From Pseudomonas pisciculturae (lineage in GTDB: Bacteria; Pseudomonadota; Gammaproteobacteria; Pseudomonadales; Pseudomonadaceae), in assembly GCF_015461805.1 (NCBI RefSeq), contig NZ_JACVZE010000006.1, positions 1-64,000 of the forward strand: a stretch of 64,000 nt of DNA, read 5' to 3'. Shown here piece after piece: positions 45,817 to 55,139 of the stretch. The notes under the pieces were generated by a model that saw only the letters and a list, made by a program, of their open reading frames with translations, was not told where the DNA came from and did not search any database. The position numbers and the translations under genes are program-made. The number at the start of each line of letters is the position of its first letter. The stretch's first letter is position 1.

Positions 45817-47442
45817 ATGTCCCTTCGTCAGCTGAATATCGCCCCACGCGCGTTTCTCGGTTTCGCATTCATTGCGTTGTTAGTGGTTTTATTGGGGGTG
45901 TTTGCGGTCAACCGCATGACACAGATCCGTCAGTCTTCAGTGGACATGAGCGCCACGCAGCTACCCAGTGTCACGTCCTTGGGCATCATCACCGAAAACG
46001 TGCTGCGCCTGCGCATCCTGTCGTTTCGCGTGCTGGTCAACCGCGAGCCGGCCGCCCTGCAAGAAGCTGAAACCCGCATGAGTGCACTGGCCGACAAGGT
46101 CAAGGCGGCCCAGGCCAGCTACGCGGCGCTGCCTGCTGGTACCGAGGAGGCGGCGCTGTACAAAACCTTCGTCACCACCCTGGATAACTACTTCAAGGCC
46201 CAGGCCGAGATGCTGACCCTGTCCAGGCAAGGCAAGGTCGAAGACATGCGTGCCCTGATCAACACCCGCATCAAGGACGGCACCGACCTGATGGGCGAGC
46301 AGTTGAACAAGCTGATCGCCATCAACGCGGCCGATGCCAAGACAGCCGACGCCGAAGCAGGGCAAAGCTACGAGGGCGCGATTACGGGCGTTATTGCCGT
46401 CTCCGTCGCCGCTGCATTGCTGACCGTGTTGTTGGCCTGGCTACTCACCCGCAGCATCGTCACCCCGCTGCGTAAAGCGGTGGAGGTTGCCGAAACCATT
46501 GCCGGTGGCAACCTGAGCAAAACCATCGAAGATGACGGTAAGGATGAGCCCGCGCGCTTGATTCACGCCCTGGCCGCCATGCAAGCCAACCTGCGCCAGA
46601 CCATTCAGCACATCGCCGGCTCGGCCACGCAGTTGGCGTCGGCTGCCGAAGAACTGAGCGCCGTCACTGAAGAAGCCTCCAAGGGCTTGCAACAACAGAA
46701 CAATGAAATTGACCAGGCTGCCACGGCCGTCAACGAGATGACGGCAGCGGTGGAAGAAGTGGCGCGCAATGCGGTGTCTACGTCCGAAGCCTCCGGCCAG
46801 TCCAACCAGGCGGCGCGTGAAGGCCGCGACCGTGTGGTGGAAACCGTCGGCGCGATCCAGACCATGACCCAGGATGTGCAAAACACTGCCGTGCTGATCG
46901 AAGGCCTGGCGACTCAAGGCCGCGATATTGGCAAGGTGCTGGACGTAATCCGCGCGATTGCCGAGCAAACCAACTTGCTGGCGCTCAACGCCGCCATTGA
47001 AGCAGCCCGCGCGGGTGAAGCCGGGCGTGGCTTTGCGGTGGTGGCGGACGAAGTGCGGGCCCTGGCCCACCGCACGGCGCAGTCGACCCAGGAAATCGAG
47101 AAGATGGTCGCCGGCATCCAGAACGGCACCGGTGAAGCGGTGCAGTCGATGCAGCAGAGCAATCAGCGCACCCAGAACACCCTGGAAATGGCCCGCGCTG
47201 CGGGCGTGGCACTGGAGCAGATTACCCAGTCCATCAGCCTGATCAACGAACGCAACCTGGTGATTGCCAGCGCGTCAGAAGAGCAGGCGCAGGTGTCGCG
47301 TGAAGTGGACCGCAATCTGGTGAATATCCGTGACCTGGCTACACAGTCGGCGGCGGGTGCGAATCAGACCAGTGCAGCCAGCCATGAGCTGTCGCGCCTG
47401 GCGGTGGATTTGAATGGGATGGTGGCCAGGTTTGTTATCTAA
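45817..47442 (+). CDS. Methyl-accepting chemotaxis protein
   Basis: 541 residues from ATG 45817. Membrane segments are at about 11-31 and 188-213, flanking a four-helix-bundle-type periplasmic domain. A HAMP domain follows, then the signalling hairpin whose tip EQTNLLALNAAIEAARAGEA and GRGFAVVADEVRALA is strictly conserved. No C-terminal NWETF-type pentapeptide, so it lacks a CheR tether. The ligand is unknown. An earlier in-frame start at 45724 would add a non-family leader and is not preferred. Confidence 0.93.
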   Translation: MSLRQLNIAPRAFLGFAFIALLVVLLGVFAVNRMTQIRQSSVDMSATQLPSVTSLGIITENVLRLRILSFRVLVNREPAALQEAETRMSALADKVKAAQASYAALPAGTEEAALYKTFVTTLDNYFKAQAEMLTLSRQGKVEDMRALINTRIKDGTDLMGEQLNKLIAINAADAKTADAEAGQSYEGAITGVIAVSVAAALLTVLLAWLLTRSIVTPLRKAVEVAETIAGGNLSKTIEDDGKDEPARLIHALAAMQANLRQTIQHIAGSATQLASAAEELSAVTEEASKGLQQQNNEIDQAATAVNEMTAAVEEVARNAVSTSEASGQSNQAAREGRDRVVETVGAIQTMTQDVQNTAVLIEGLATQGRDIGKVLDVIRAIAEQTNLLALNAAIEAARAGEAGRGFAVVADEVRALAHRTAQSTQEIEKMVAGIQNGTGEAVQSMQQSNQRTQNTLEMARAAGVALEQITQSISLINERNLVIASASEEQAQVSREVDRNLVNIRDLATQSAAGANQTSAASHELSRLAVDLNGMVARFVI

Positions 47443-47465
47443 CCCAATCTGAAATGCGATTAAAG

Positions 47466-47554
47466 TGTGGGAGGGGGCTTGCCCCCGATGGCGGTGTATC
47501 AGCTAAAAATATGCCAGCTGACACTCCCTCATCGGGGGCAAGCCCCCTCCCACA
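47466..47554. repeat. REP pair (REPIN-like)
   Basis: TGTGGGAGGGGGCTTGCCCC at 47466 with inverted copy ending 47554. Lies between the convergent chemoreceptor and kguD. Confidence 0.85.
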
Positions 47555-47577
47555 TTTGATTTATGTGGTGTCAGGAG

Positions 47578-48555
47578 TCAGTGCTTCCAGGCAGTAGGGT
47601 TCACCAAGTTTTTGGGTTTGTCGCCAGCCAGCGCCTGCAACAGATTATCCACCGCACACTTAGCCATCGCCTCCCGCGTCTCATGGGTCGCTGAACCGAT
47701 ATGCGGCGTGGCCACCACGTTGTTCAAACGCAGCAACGGCGAGTCATGATTCAGCGGCTCACGCTCAAACACATCCAACCCCGCCGCTCGAATCGTGCGC
47801 TCTTGCAACGCCTGCACTAGCGCCGCTTCATCCACCACTTTGCCCCGCGAGATATTGATAAAGATCGTCTCAGGGCCCATCAGCGCAAACTGTTCGGCGC
47901 CGATCAGCTTCTCGGTTTCGGCCGTGAGCGGCAGCGTCAGGCACACGAAGTCGGCCTGTTGCAGCAGATCGTTCAAGCTGCGGTACTGCGCGCCAAAACG
48001 CGCCTCCACCAACGGCTTGGGCGAATGGCTGTGGTAGAGCACCGGCATGCCAAAGCCAAAATGCCCACGCTGGGCCAGCGCTTCACCAATACGGCCCATG
48101 CCGATAATGCCTAGGGTCTTACCGTGTACATCGCTGCCAAAATGCGCCGGGCCGATGTTTTTGTTCCATTGGCCAGCGCGCACCATGTCGGCCAGCTCCA
48201 CCACACGGCGGGCAGTGGCCAGGATCAGCGCAAAACCGGTGTCGGCCGTGGTTTCGGTGAGTACGTCGGGAGTGTTGCTGAGCAGGATGCCGCGCCCGGT
48301 CAGGTAGTCGATATCGTAGTTATCGACGCCGACCGAGACGCTCGCCACGGCCTCAAGTTGCGGCGCGAGGTCCAGCAGCTTGGCGTCCAGGCGCAGGCTG
48401 GCGCCCAGCAGGCCGTGGGCGCTGGGCAGGGCGTCGCGCAGTTTGGCCAGGCCGGTGTCGTCCAACGCTTCGATCAGGGTGACCTCGGCGTGTTCATGCA
48501 AGCGGGCCATCAACGGCGCGGAGAGTTTCTTGTACAACACGACAGACTTTTTCAT
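47578..48555 (-). CDS. kguD: 2-ketogluconate-6-phosphate reductase
   Basis: 325 residues of the D-2-hydroxyacid dehydrogenase family. NAD(P) motif GIIGMGRIGEALAQRG, catalytic Arg in NISRGKVVDEAALVQAL, Glu in LDVFEREPL and His in TPHIGSATHETR are all present. In the kgu operon this enzyme reduces 2-keto-6-phosphogluconate to 6-phosphogluconate. It overlaps kguT by four bases. Seen in isolation it could be a glyoxylate/hydroxypyruvate reductase; the operon decides. Confidence 0.92.
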   Translation of the reverse strand: MKKSVVLYKKLSAPLMARLHEHAEVTLIEALDDTGLAKLRDALPSAHGLLGASLRLDAKLLDLAPQLEAVASVSVGVDNYDIDYLTGRGILLSNTPDVLTETTADTGFALILATARRVVELADMVRAGQWNKNIGPAHFGSDVHGKTLGIIGMGRIGEALAQRGHFGFGMPVLYHSHSPKPLVEARFGAQYRSLNDLLQQADFVCLTLPLTAETEKLIGAEQFALMGPETIFINISRGKVVDEAALVQALQERTIRAAGLDVFEREPLNHDSPLLRLNNVVATPHIGSATHETREAMAKCAVDNLLQALAGDKPKNLVNPTAWKH

Positions 48556-49844
48556 GCGGTCTTGACCTTCAATTCGAGGGTGGGCGCCGGCGAGCGGTCG
48601 CTGGCGCCGGGCTTGAGGAAAATCGTCAGCACCACCGACAGCAGCAACGCACCACTCATCAGCAGGTACGAGGCGCCAGGCGAGCCGGTGCTGCTATTGA
48701 GGTAACCCACCAGGTACGAGCCACCAAACGAACCGAGGGCGCCCATGCTGTTGATCAGCGCCATGGCACCGCCGGCAACGTTGGCCGGCAGGATCTCTGG
48801 GACGATGGCAAAAAACGGCCCATAAGGCGCATACATGCAGGCGCCGGCGATCACCAGCAAGGTGTACGACCACCAGAAGTGCTCGGCACCCAGGGCGTAG
48901 GAGGCGTAGAACGCAATGGAGGCGATCAGCAACGGCGGCCACACAAAGCGTTTACGCTTTTGCAGCTTGTCTGAGCCCCACGACACCACCAACATGCCGA
49001 TCACCGCCGCCAGGTACGGCAGCGCCGACAGCCAGCCGGCCTCGACCATGTCCATCTGCAAACCGGCCTTGAGGATCGACGGCAGCCACAACACAAAACC
49101 GTACACGCCGATGCTCCAGCAGAAGAACTGCAACGCGAGGATGATCACCTTGGGCGAGCGAAACGCTTCGCCATAGTTCTTCACTGCCTTGATACCCACC
49201 TGTTCGGCGGCGAGGGCGCTTTCCAGGTTGTGCTTTTCACTGTCGCTGAGCCACTTGGCGTCCTTGGGGCGCTCATCGGCCAGCTTCCACCAGATAAAGG
49301 CCCACAGCACGGCGGGCAAGCCTTCGATGATAAACATCCAGCGCCAGCTGAAATGCTGCACCAGGTAGCCCGAGACCACCGACATCCACAGCATGGTCAC
49401 CGGGTTGCCGAGGATCAGGAAGGTATTGGCGCGGGAGCGTTCGGCGCGGGTGAACCAGTGGCACAGGTACACCAGCATCGCCGGCATCACCGCCGCTTCG
49501 ACCACGCCGAGCGTGAAGCGAATCACGATCAGCATGTAGGCGTTGGAGACCACGCCGGTGAGCGTAGCCAAACCGCCCCAGAGGATCAGGCTGACGAAAA
49601 TCAGCTTTTTGACGCTGCGCTTTTGCGCATAGATCGCCCCCGGCACCTGGAAGAAAAAGTAGCCGAGGAAAAACAGCGCCCCCAGCAGCGACGACATGCC
49701 GGGGGTGATCATCAAGTCTTCGGCCATGCCGGAGGCGGCGGCGAAGCCGTAATTGGCGCGGTCCAGGTAGGCCAGGCTGTAGGTGATAAAGACGATGGGC
49801 ATGATGTACCACCAACGACGGGTGGCGAGTTTCACGGTTTCCAT
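48552..49844 (-). CDS. kguT: 2-ketogluconate transporter (MFS)
   Basis: 430 residues with 12 hydrophobic segments of the anion:cation symporter branch of the major facilitator family (YSLAYLDRANYGFAAASGM near the N-terminus, GALFFLGYFFFQVPGAIYAQK, and RFTLGVVEAAVMPAMLVYL). Brings 2-ketogluconate across the inner membrane. Position between kguK and kguD is the standard order. Confidence 0.92.
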   Translation of the reverse strand: METVKLATRRWWYIMPIVFITYSLAYLDRANYGFAAASGMAEDLMITPGMSSLLGALFFLGYFFFQVPGAIYAQKRSVKKLIFVSLILWGGLATLTGVVSNAYMLIVIRFTLGVVEAAVMPAMLVYLCHWFTRAERSRANTFLILGNPVTMLWMSVVSGYLVQHFSWRWMFIIEGLPAVLWAFIWWKLADERPKDAKWLSDSEKHNLESALAAEQVGIKAVKNYGEAFRSPKVIILALQFFCWSIGVYGFVLWLPSILKAGLQMDMVEAGWLSALPYLAAVIGMLVVSWGSDKLQKRKRFVWPPLLIASIAFYASYALGAEHFWWSYTLLVIAGACMYAPYGPFFAIVPEILPANVAGGAMALINSMGALGSFGGSYLVGYLNSSTGSPGASYLLMSGALLLSVVLTIFLKPGASDRSPAPTLELKVKTA

Positions 49845-49889
49845 GGGGTTGCTCCTGAGCTTGTTGTAGTTGTGGCAACAGGGTGTGGG

Positions 49890-50831
49890 TTATGCAACAG
49901 ATCGAACGGGCAATTCTGAGCGGGTGGGCAGGCCTTCCATATCACCGCGACTTTGCACGGCGCGGCTGCCGATCCAGTTGCCGCGCTGTACCGCCTCGGG
50001 GAAGCTGAGGTTTTCCAGCAGGGCACTGATCATGCCGACCGCGAAACCATCGCCGGCACCGACCGTATCGACCACCTTGGCCACCGGCACGGCGGCAATA
50101 AAGCCCTTGTCCATCTGCGTGCGAAAGTAGGCGCCGTCCGGGCCGAGCTTGATGGCCACGGCTTCAGCGCCTTTGTCGAGGTAGAACGCGGCGATGTCGG
50201 CCGGGTCATCGAAACCGGTGAGCAAACGGCCTTCGCCCAGACCCGGCAAGACCCAATCGGCCAGGCCGGCGAGGGCGTTGATTTCGCGGATCATGGTCTG
50301 CTCGTTAGCCCACAGTGATGGGCGCAGATTGGGGTCGAACGACACGCTGCGCCCGGCTTTGCGCATCTGCGTCATCAGCTCCACAGACAGCTCACGGGTC
50401 GCCTCCGACAGTGCTGGCGGAATACCGGTGGCATGCAAGTGGCGGGCGTTGAGCAAGGCCGGGCTGATCGCCGCAATGGACAAGTGACTGGCTGCCGAAC
50501 CCTTGCGGAAATATTCGACCTGCGGGTCGGCGCCAGCCTCTTCCCGGGACTTGAACTGGAAGCCGGTCGGGTGCAGCGGGTCGACGGCCACGTGCCGGCA
50601 GTCCAGGCCTTCCTTTTTCAGTGTGTCGACGACGAACCGCCCCAGCGAATCGTTGCCCACTCGGCTCAGCCAAGCGACGTTAAAACCCAATCGCGACAGA
50701 CCGATGGCGACATTGCTGTCGGCGCCTGCAATACGCTTGTGAAACTGCGCCACTTGGGCCAAATCACCGGTCTGCTCGGCGACAAACATCGCCATGGTTT
50801 CACCGAACGAAAGAATATCGATTTCAGACAT
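49890..50831 (-). CDS. kguK: 2-ketogluconate kinase (PfkB family)
   Basis: 313 residues starting MSEIDILSFGETMAMFV. PfkB motifs: an N-terminal A-G-A-D-S-N-V-A-I-G-L-S-R-L-G region and the C-terminal DTVGAGDGFAVGMISALL with the catalytic Asp. Phosphorylates 2-ketogluconate at C6. The ATG at 50831 overlaps the kguE stop region by eight bases. Confidence 0.93.
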   Translation of the reverse strand: MSEIDILSFGETMAMFVAEQTGDLAQVAQFHKRIAGADSNVAIGLSRLGFNVAWLSRVGNDSLGRFVVDTLKKEGLDCRHVAVDPLHPTGFQFKSREEAGADPQVEYFRKGSAASHLSIAAISPALLNARHLHATGIPPALSEATRELSVELMTQMRKAGRSVSFDPNLRPSLWANEQTMIREINALAGLADWVLPGLGEGRLLTGFDDPADIAAFYLDKGAEAVAIKLGPDGAYFRTQMDKGFIAAVPVAKVVDTVGAGDGFAVGMISALLENLSFPEAVQRGNWIGSRAVQSRGDMEGLPTRSELPVRSVA

Positions 50832-51606
50832 GGGCACTCTCCACGCGAGGTTGGCCAAGGACGGCGAGGGTGGCGACTTGTTGCGCAGTGACCGCGATCA
50901 GGTCATCGCCCTGCAACGGGAATTCCACCGCCCGGGTTATCCCTTGAGTCATATGCTTGAGCAGTTGTTCCCACAGATGCAGGTCGGTGGCGCCGGGCGG
51001 CAGCGCTACCAGCTTGCCATCCGCACGCCGGGCCACGGCCTTGCAATGCAGGTAGTCCACATGCCGGCCCAACAGCCGCGCGGCGGTGAGGGCGGATTGG
51101 TCTTGCCACTGCCAGTTGCCGATGTCAAAGGTCATCTTCACGGGCAAACCCAGGCGTTCAACTTCGGTGAAAAAACGCTGCATCGGCTCGATGCGCCCGC
51201 CGTGCAGGGTCTGGTCGTTTTCTACCAGCAATTGCACCGGGTGACGGGCGAGCAGGGCGTGCAGGCTTTCCAGGTCGTTGGTGTCGGTGAAATAGCCGAG
51301 GGAGACTTTGAGCCAGCGCGCACCAAAGGCCTGGGCGCGGTCGAGGGTGGCGGCGAGTTCGGCATTGGGCTGGGCGCGGCCGGCGACCCACAGCTCCAGA
51401 GGCGATGAAAACACCGATTCGAGGTGATGTTGCGCAGCGGCCTGGGCCAGCTCGGCAGGTTGCTCAGTGGTCAGTAACTCTTCGCGCCATTCGATGCGTT
51501 GAGCACCGGCGGCTTTGAGCAACTCGACAAAACTGAGCTGGCCTTGCAGGCGGACCCAATCGGCGCCGTAGCTGGAGAGGCTGATGGAGACGGGGTATTT
51601 GTGCAT
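50824..51606 (-). CDS. kguE: KguE, sugar phosphate isomerase/epimerase family
   Basis: 260 residues of the xylose-isomerase-like TIM barrel family (RIEWREELLT, LLVENDQTLHGG, KMTFDIGNWQWQ supply the metal-ligand Glu/Asp/His). First gene of kguEKTD; its exact reaction is unclear but it is needed for growth on 2-ketogluconate in P. aeruginosa. A perfect PtxS operator lies 14 bases before the ATG, so it is the main repression point. Confidence 0.9.
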   Translation of the reverse strand: MHKYPVSISLSSYGADWVRLQGQLSFVELLKAAGAQRIEWREELLTTEQPAELAQAAAQHHLESVFSSPLELWVAGRAQPNAELAATLDRAQAFGARWLKVSLGYFTDTNDLESLHALLARHPVQLLVENDQTLHGGRIEPMQRFFTEVERLGLPVKMTFDIGNWQWQDQSALTAARLLGRHVDYLHCKAVARRADGKLVALPPGATDLHLWEQLLKHMTQGITRAVEFPLQGDDLIAVTAQQVATLAVLGQPRVESAHV

Positions 51607-51619
51607 TGTTGTTTACCTC

Positions 51620-51633
51620 TGAAACCGGTTTCA
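51620..51633. promoter_or_regulatory. PtxS operator upstream of kguE
   Basis: TGAAACCGGTTTCA, a perfect 14-base palindrome identical to the known PtxS-binding site, 14 bases before the kguE start. Confidence 0.92.
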
Positions 51634-51654
51634 TTTTTAAGCGTAAATCGAATT

Positions 51655-51744
51655 TGTGGGAGCTGGCTTGCCTGCGATGGCGGCGTGTCAGTCGACTACA
51701 TTGTCGTCTGTTATTGCGCTATCGCAGGCAAGCCAGCTCCCACA
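51655..51744. repeat. REP pair overlapping the 3' end of ptxS
   Basis: TGTGGGAGCTGGCTTGCC at 51655 and the inverted copy ending 51744. The right arm supplies the last ten codons and stop of ptxS. Confidence 0.85.
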
Positions 51745-52754
51745 AGAGATTGGGTCGAGCCTCGGACGATGAGTTGTGGCAGGAAATCCAGGGTACGGGT
51801 CGGCTCGGTATCGCCGCGCAGGCGCTTGAGCAGGCAGTCGAATGCCGTGGCGCCAATGGCTTCGGTGGGCTGGGCGAGGGCGGTGATGCCCGTGCCCACC
51901 AGCGGGTACCAGTCCAGGTCATCCAGGGCGATCAGGCCGACGTCGTCGAACAGGTTGCAGCCCAGGTTTTTGAGCGCTCGGGTACACGCCAGCGCGGCAA
52001 CGCCGTTGGCGCAGAACACCGCCTTTGGGCCGGGCTTGGCAATGAAGGTCTGCAGATGATTTTGCAATTGGCCATCAAGCTCCAGTACTGCGCCGGTCAA
52101 GTCAGGGCGGCTGGCAATCTCAGTCATGAAGCTTGCCACACGCTCCTGGCGCGAACTGGTGCCATCGGTGGCTTCGCTCACGAGCAGCACATCGCGGTAA
52201 CCCTGCTGCTGCAGATGCTCCACCGCCATGCGCACTGCCGCCGGGTTATTCAACCCCACCAAGTCGCTGTGCAGTGGCTCGACCTTACGGTCTACCAGCA
52301 CCAGGGGCATTTCCCGTTGCAACTCCAGCAACTGGTCAAGGTGATGACCGAGGGTGTTCACGATCAAGCCTTCGATGTTGTAGGAACGCAGCGCCGCCAG
52401 GTGCTGGCGTTCTTGCTCGTCATCGCGGTCGGTGTTGCACACCACCAGGCTGTAGCCGTGCTGCCGGCAGGCGGTTTCGACGCCGTGCATCACTGCGATG
52501 GAATAGGGGTTGCGGATATCCGCCACCAGCATGCCGATCAAGCGGGTACGCCCGCGCTTAAGGCCACGGGCCATCTGGTTGGGGCGGTAGCCGAGGTGTT
52601 CGATGGCTTGTTCGATGCGCAGGGCAATCGCGTCAGAGAGCAGGGCGCGGTCGTCGCCGATAAAACGCGAGACGCTGGCCTTGGAGACGCCGGCGTGCCT
52701 GGCGACGTCGAGCATGGTGACGCGGGTGCGTTGGGCGGCGGAAAAAGGAGTCAC
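51711..52754 (-). CDS. ptxS: PtxS, LacI-family repressor of 2-ketogluconate genes
   Basis: 347 residues from a GTG at 52754. The LacI helix-turn-helix and hinge are clear (VTMLDVARHAGVSKASVSRF, then GYRPNQMARGLKRGRT), followed by the sugar-binding domain. PtxS senses 2-ketogluconate and represses kgu genes and itself. Both matching operators are present, before kguE and before ptxS. The C-terminus VGAGLPAIAQ is encoded by a REP arm, so it is probably an extension not shared with other PtxS proteins. Confidence 0.94.
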   Translation of the reverse strand: MTPFSAAQRTRVTMLDVARHAGVSKASVSRFIGDDRALLSDAIALRIEQAIEHLGYRPNQMARGLKRGRTRLIGMLVADIRNPYSIAVMHGVETACRQHGYSLVVCNTDRDDEQERQHLAALRSYNIEGLIVNTLGHHLDQLLELQREMPLVLVDRKVEPLHSDLVGLNNPAAVRMAVEHLQQQGYRDVLLVSEATDGTSSRQERVASFMTEIASRPDLTGAVLELDGQLQNHLQTFIAKPGPKAVFCANGVAALACTRALKNLGCNLFDDVGLIALDDLDWYPLVGTGITALAQPTEAIGATAFDCLLKRLRGDTEPTRTLDFLPQLIVRGSTQSLVGAGLPAIAQ

Positions 52755-52795
52755 GGTAGAGGGCCTTTCTTATTGGAGGTCTGTTATGGCTGCAT

Positions 52796-52809
52796 TGAAA
52801 CCGGTTTCA
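52796..52809. promoter_or_regulatory. PtxS operator upstream of ptxS
   Basis: A second TGAAACCGGTTTCA, 41 bases before the ptxS start, consistent with self-repression. Confidence 0.9.
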
Positions 52810-53018
52810 GGAAACACCAAAATCGGGTGGATGGTCAAGTCGCTTGTACTGGGACAGGCGTGATCAAGGCGACGAACGGCAGGAGTACCTGTGAGTTTTG
52901 ACAGTATCCAGTGCTTTTAAAGTGGCGCTTAATTTGGTTGTGCAAGAGGTGGTGATACAGCCGACGCACGTTTTGGTAGACGATGCATCGGTTGTTCTGG
53001 CCGACCAAGGAGAGTGGT

Positions 53019-54977
53019 ATGACGCTTTCATCAAAATATATCTCACGCTATAACCGTAGCGTTCCGGCGCAGGCTTCTCAGTTAAAAAAAGCGTTAGTGG
53101 TGGAAGCGTTTCCAGATGACCCCGATGGGTTGATTCCCACTAAATTTCTTTTTCAACCCATTGAAATCCAATTGACCCAGATATGGGCGTTTCCCGCTGA
53201 TTTAGGTGAAGCCGACTATGTTCACTTCTCAATCAAGCCTCATACCCCTGAGCCGGCTTATCCGCTTGCTCCGATTGAACTGAAAGGCCCACTGACTCAG
53301 GAAAAAGATTTTCCAGTATCGCTGTTCATTACGGGCAATTGGCTGAATATCAGTGGGTCTTACGACATCAGTTATTACATCGATGGCCCCGGCGGAATAG
53401 AACACAGCCCTTACACCACGACATTCACCATTGACCGGGTAGCGCCAGGGGGTAACCAACCCCTTGCGCCTGCCGCGTTTGTTGATCCAGACGTCAGCAA
53501 CTCTGGCATTACCGAGGAGTATTTGAGTGCGAATTCAGAGGTGGAGTTGAGAATTCCTGCCTATCTGGATCGAAAAGCGTTTGATGATGTGTTGATTTTT
53601 TTATTGGTTGATGATTCGGCCAATCCTTATGAAGTGGCCTATACGCACACGTTCCCTTCTGCAACATCCGATTTGGTGGTGCCTATCCCTGGGGGGGTAT
53701 TTCGTGCGTTGCCCAATGGCCCAAGGGTGGTGCGATACACCTTGCGTGACCGGGCGGGTAACCAGCGCCTGGATACGTCTGGGCCCACGCCTGTCTACAT
53801 CAACCTCAAACCATCGCCGAGTGGCCTGCAGCCACCTCAGGTTCTCGCCTTTGAGTTCGATGGCTTGATTGACCGAAAAGATGCACGTGCAGGCGTAACG
53901 GCGCGGTTCGATGCTTACTTTGACTGGGACCCTACCGATGAGGTCGTGATGCGCTGGAATGGCATCGACCTGGCAAGAGAAACGGTCGATGGCTTCCCGA
54001 AAATCGTCGCGATCAATTGGCCGGTGTTGATCCAGAAAGGCTATGTGCAGACCCAAATGCCGGTGCAGTACGTGATTTATCGCAACGGTACGTCCACTGG
54101 CGTTTCCTCACCCGTACGGCGTGTGGATTGCGACTTTCGTGTGGCTGGACAAGATCATGATCAGGCGCCCGCCGAATACAATCGGCATCTTCAAAAAGTC
54201 GAGATCCGAGGGGCGGGTTCCGACACGGCCAATCACCTGGATATCCGGGATGTCGACCAACCTGTCGCGGCTTCGGTGCTTCTGTTTGATAACCCGCATG
54301 TAGGCGAACAGATGTTTCTTTACTGGGGTGATAGGGACGCCCCGGTCGCCTCTTACACGGTCGGGCCGACAGATTTCGCTGGCAAAAGGGTGACGTTTAC
54401 GCCTATCGCCTGGTCGGTGGTTGAAGAGACACCGAACAATCCGGCGTTCCCTGTGCGGTATCGCACCAGCAACGGTGTGAATGAGCAACTGGCCCCTTAT
54501 CAGTCAGTAAATATCAATGTGGCAGCACCGGTCAGCTTCCCTCAGGCAGAGTTCGTTCACGCTGACAAGTTTGGTTGGCTTAACTGTCAGACCTTTCCGG
54601 CTCTTTGGGATGGGGTGCACGTTCGTGTATTCAAACATTCCGCAATCAGTGTCGATGATGAAATACGCATGCATTGGCAAGGTACTCAGGGTTTTGCGGG
54701 CGATGGTCCCATTAAAGAAACCGAGGAGGTGTTCACGGAGTTCTGGACCGGGGACGACGAGCGTCTGGGCTATCACGACTTTGTAGTGGGTTACCGTCCT
54801 TACGTTGAGCCAATCAAGAACCCAACGGGAGGAGGGGCAGGCGCTTATGCTGAGTTTACGGTTTGGCGCCACAGTGTGCGTGTGGGGAGTTCACGCATTC
54901 GTTACGTGAAGATAGACCGGCTGTTTGCACATACGCCACCGATTTATTGTGGGCCGAATGGTAATGGTCCGGAATGA
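53019..54977 (+). CDS. Large modular beta-rich protein A, unknown family
   Basis: 652 residues from ATG 53019 with a strong ribosome binding site (AAGGAGAG). No signal peptide or membrane segment. About five modules of 75-90 residues can be seen, each with a [DE]x(1-3)-hydrophobic-x-[WF] strand (e.g. DEVVMRWNG, GEQMFLYWGD, DDEIRMHWQG) and a later Y-x-h-x-[DN]-x-x-G strand (RYTLRDRAGNQ, QYVIYRNGTST). This suggests Ig-like beta-sandwiches. The next gene encodes a protein with the same plan. G+C looks lower than in flanking operons. The function is unknown. Confidence 0.75.
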   Translation: MTLSSKYISRYNRSVPAQASQLKKALVVEAFPDDPDGLIPTKFLFQPIEIQLTQIWAFPADLGEADYVHFSIKPHTPEPAYPLAPIELKGPLTQEKDFPVSLFITGNWLNISGSYDISYYIDGPGGIEHSPYTTTFTIDRVAPGGNQPLAPAAFVDPDVSNSGITEEYLSANSEVELRIPAYLDRKAFDDVLIFLLVDDSANPYEVAYTHTFPSATSDLVVPIPGGVFRALPNGPRVVRYTLRDRAGNQRLDTSGPTPVYINLKPSPSGLQPPQVLAFEFDGLIDRKDARAGVTARFDAYFDWDPTDEVVMRWNGIDLARETVDGFPKIVAINWPVLIQKGYVQTQMPVQYVIYRNGTSTGVSSPVRRVDCDFRVAGQDHDQAPAEYNRHLQKVEIRGAGSDTANHLDIRDVDQPVAASVLLFDNPHVGEQMFLYWGDRDAPVASYTVGPTDFAGKRVTFTPIAWSVVEETPNNPAFPVRYRTSNGVNEQLAPYQSVNINVAAPVSFPQAEFVHADKFGWLNCQTFPALWDGVHVRVFKHSAISVDDEIRMHWQGTQGFAGDGPIKETEEVFTEFWTGDDERLGYHDFVVGYRPYVEPIKNPTGGGAGAYAEFTVWRHSVRVGSSRIRYVKIDRLFAHTPPIYCGPNGNGPE

Positions 54978-55139
54978 GATCGCCAGTAACAGAGGTTTAG
55001 TTCTGAAGTTTCATAAACCTTAATTAATCATCTTTCGCTGTGCTTGACCGGAGAGTGGCTCTGTGCGGCCTGCTGTTTGAGAAAAGCCCTCAGTAGTTAA
55101 TTCGCCGCAAGCTCTTTATATAGGCAAGGAGAGACTTAA

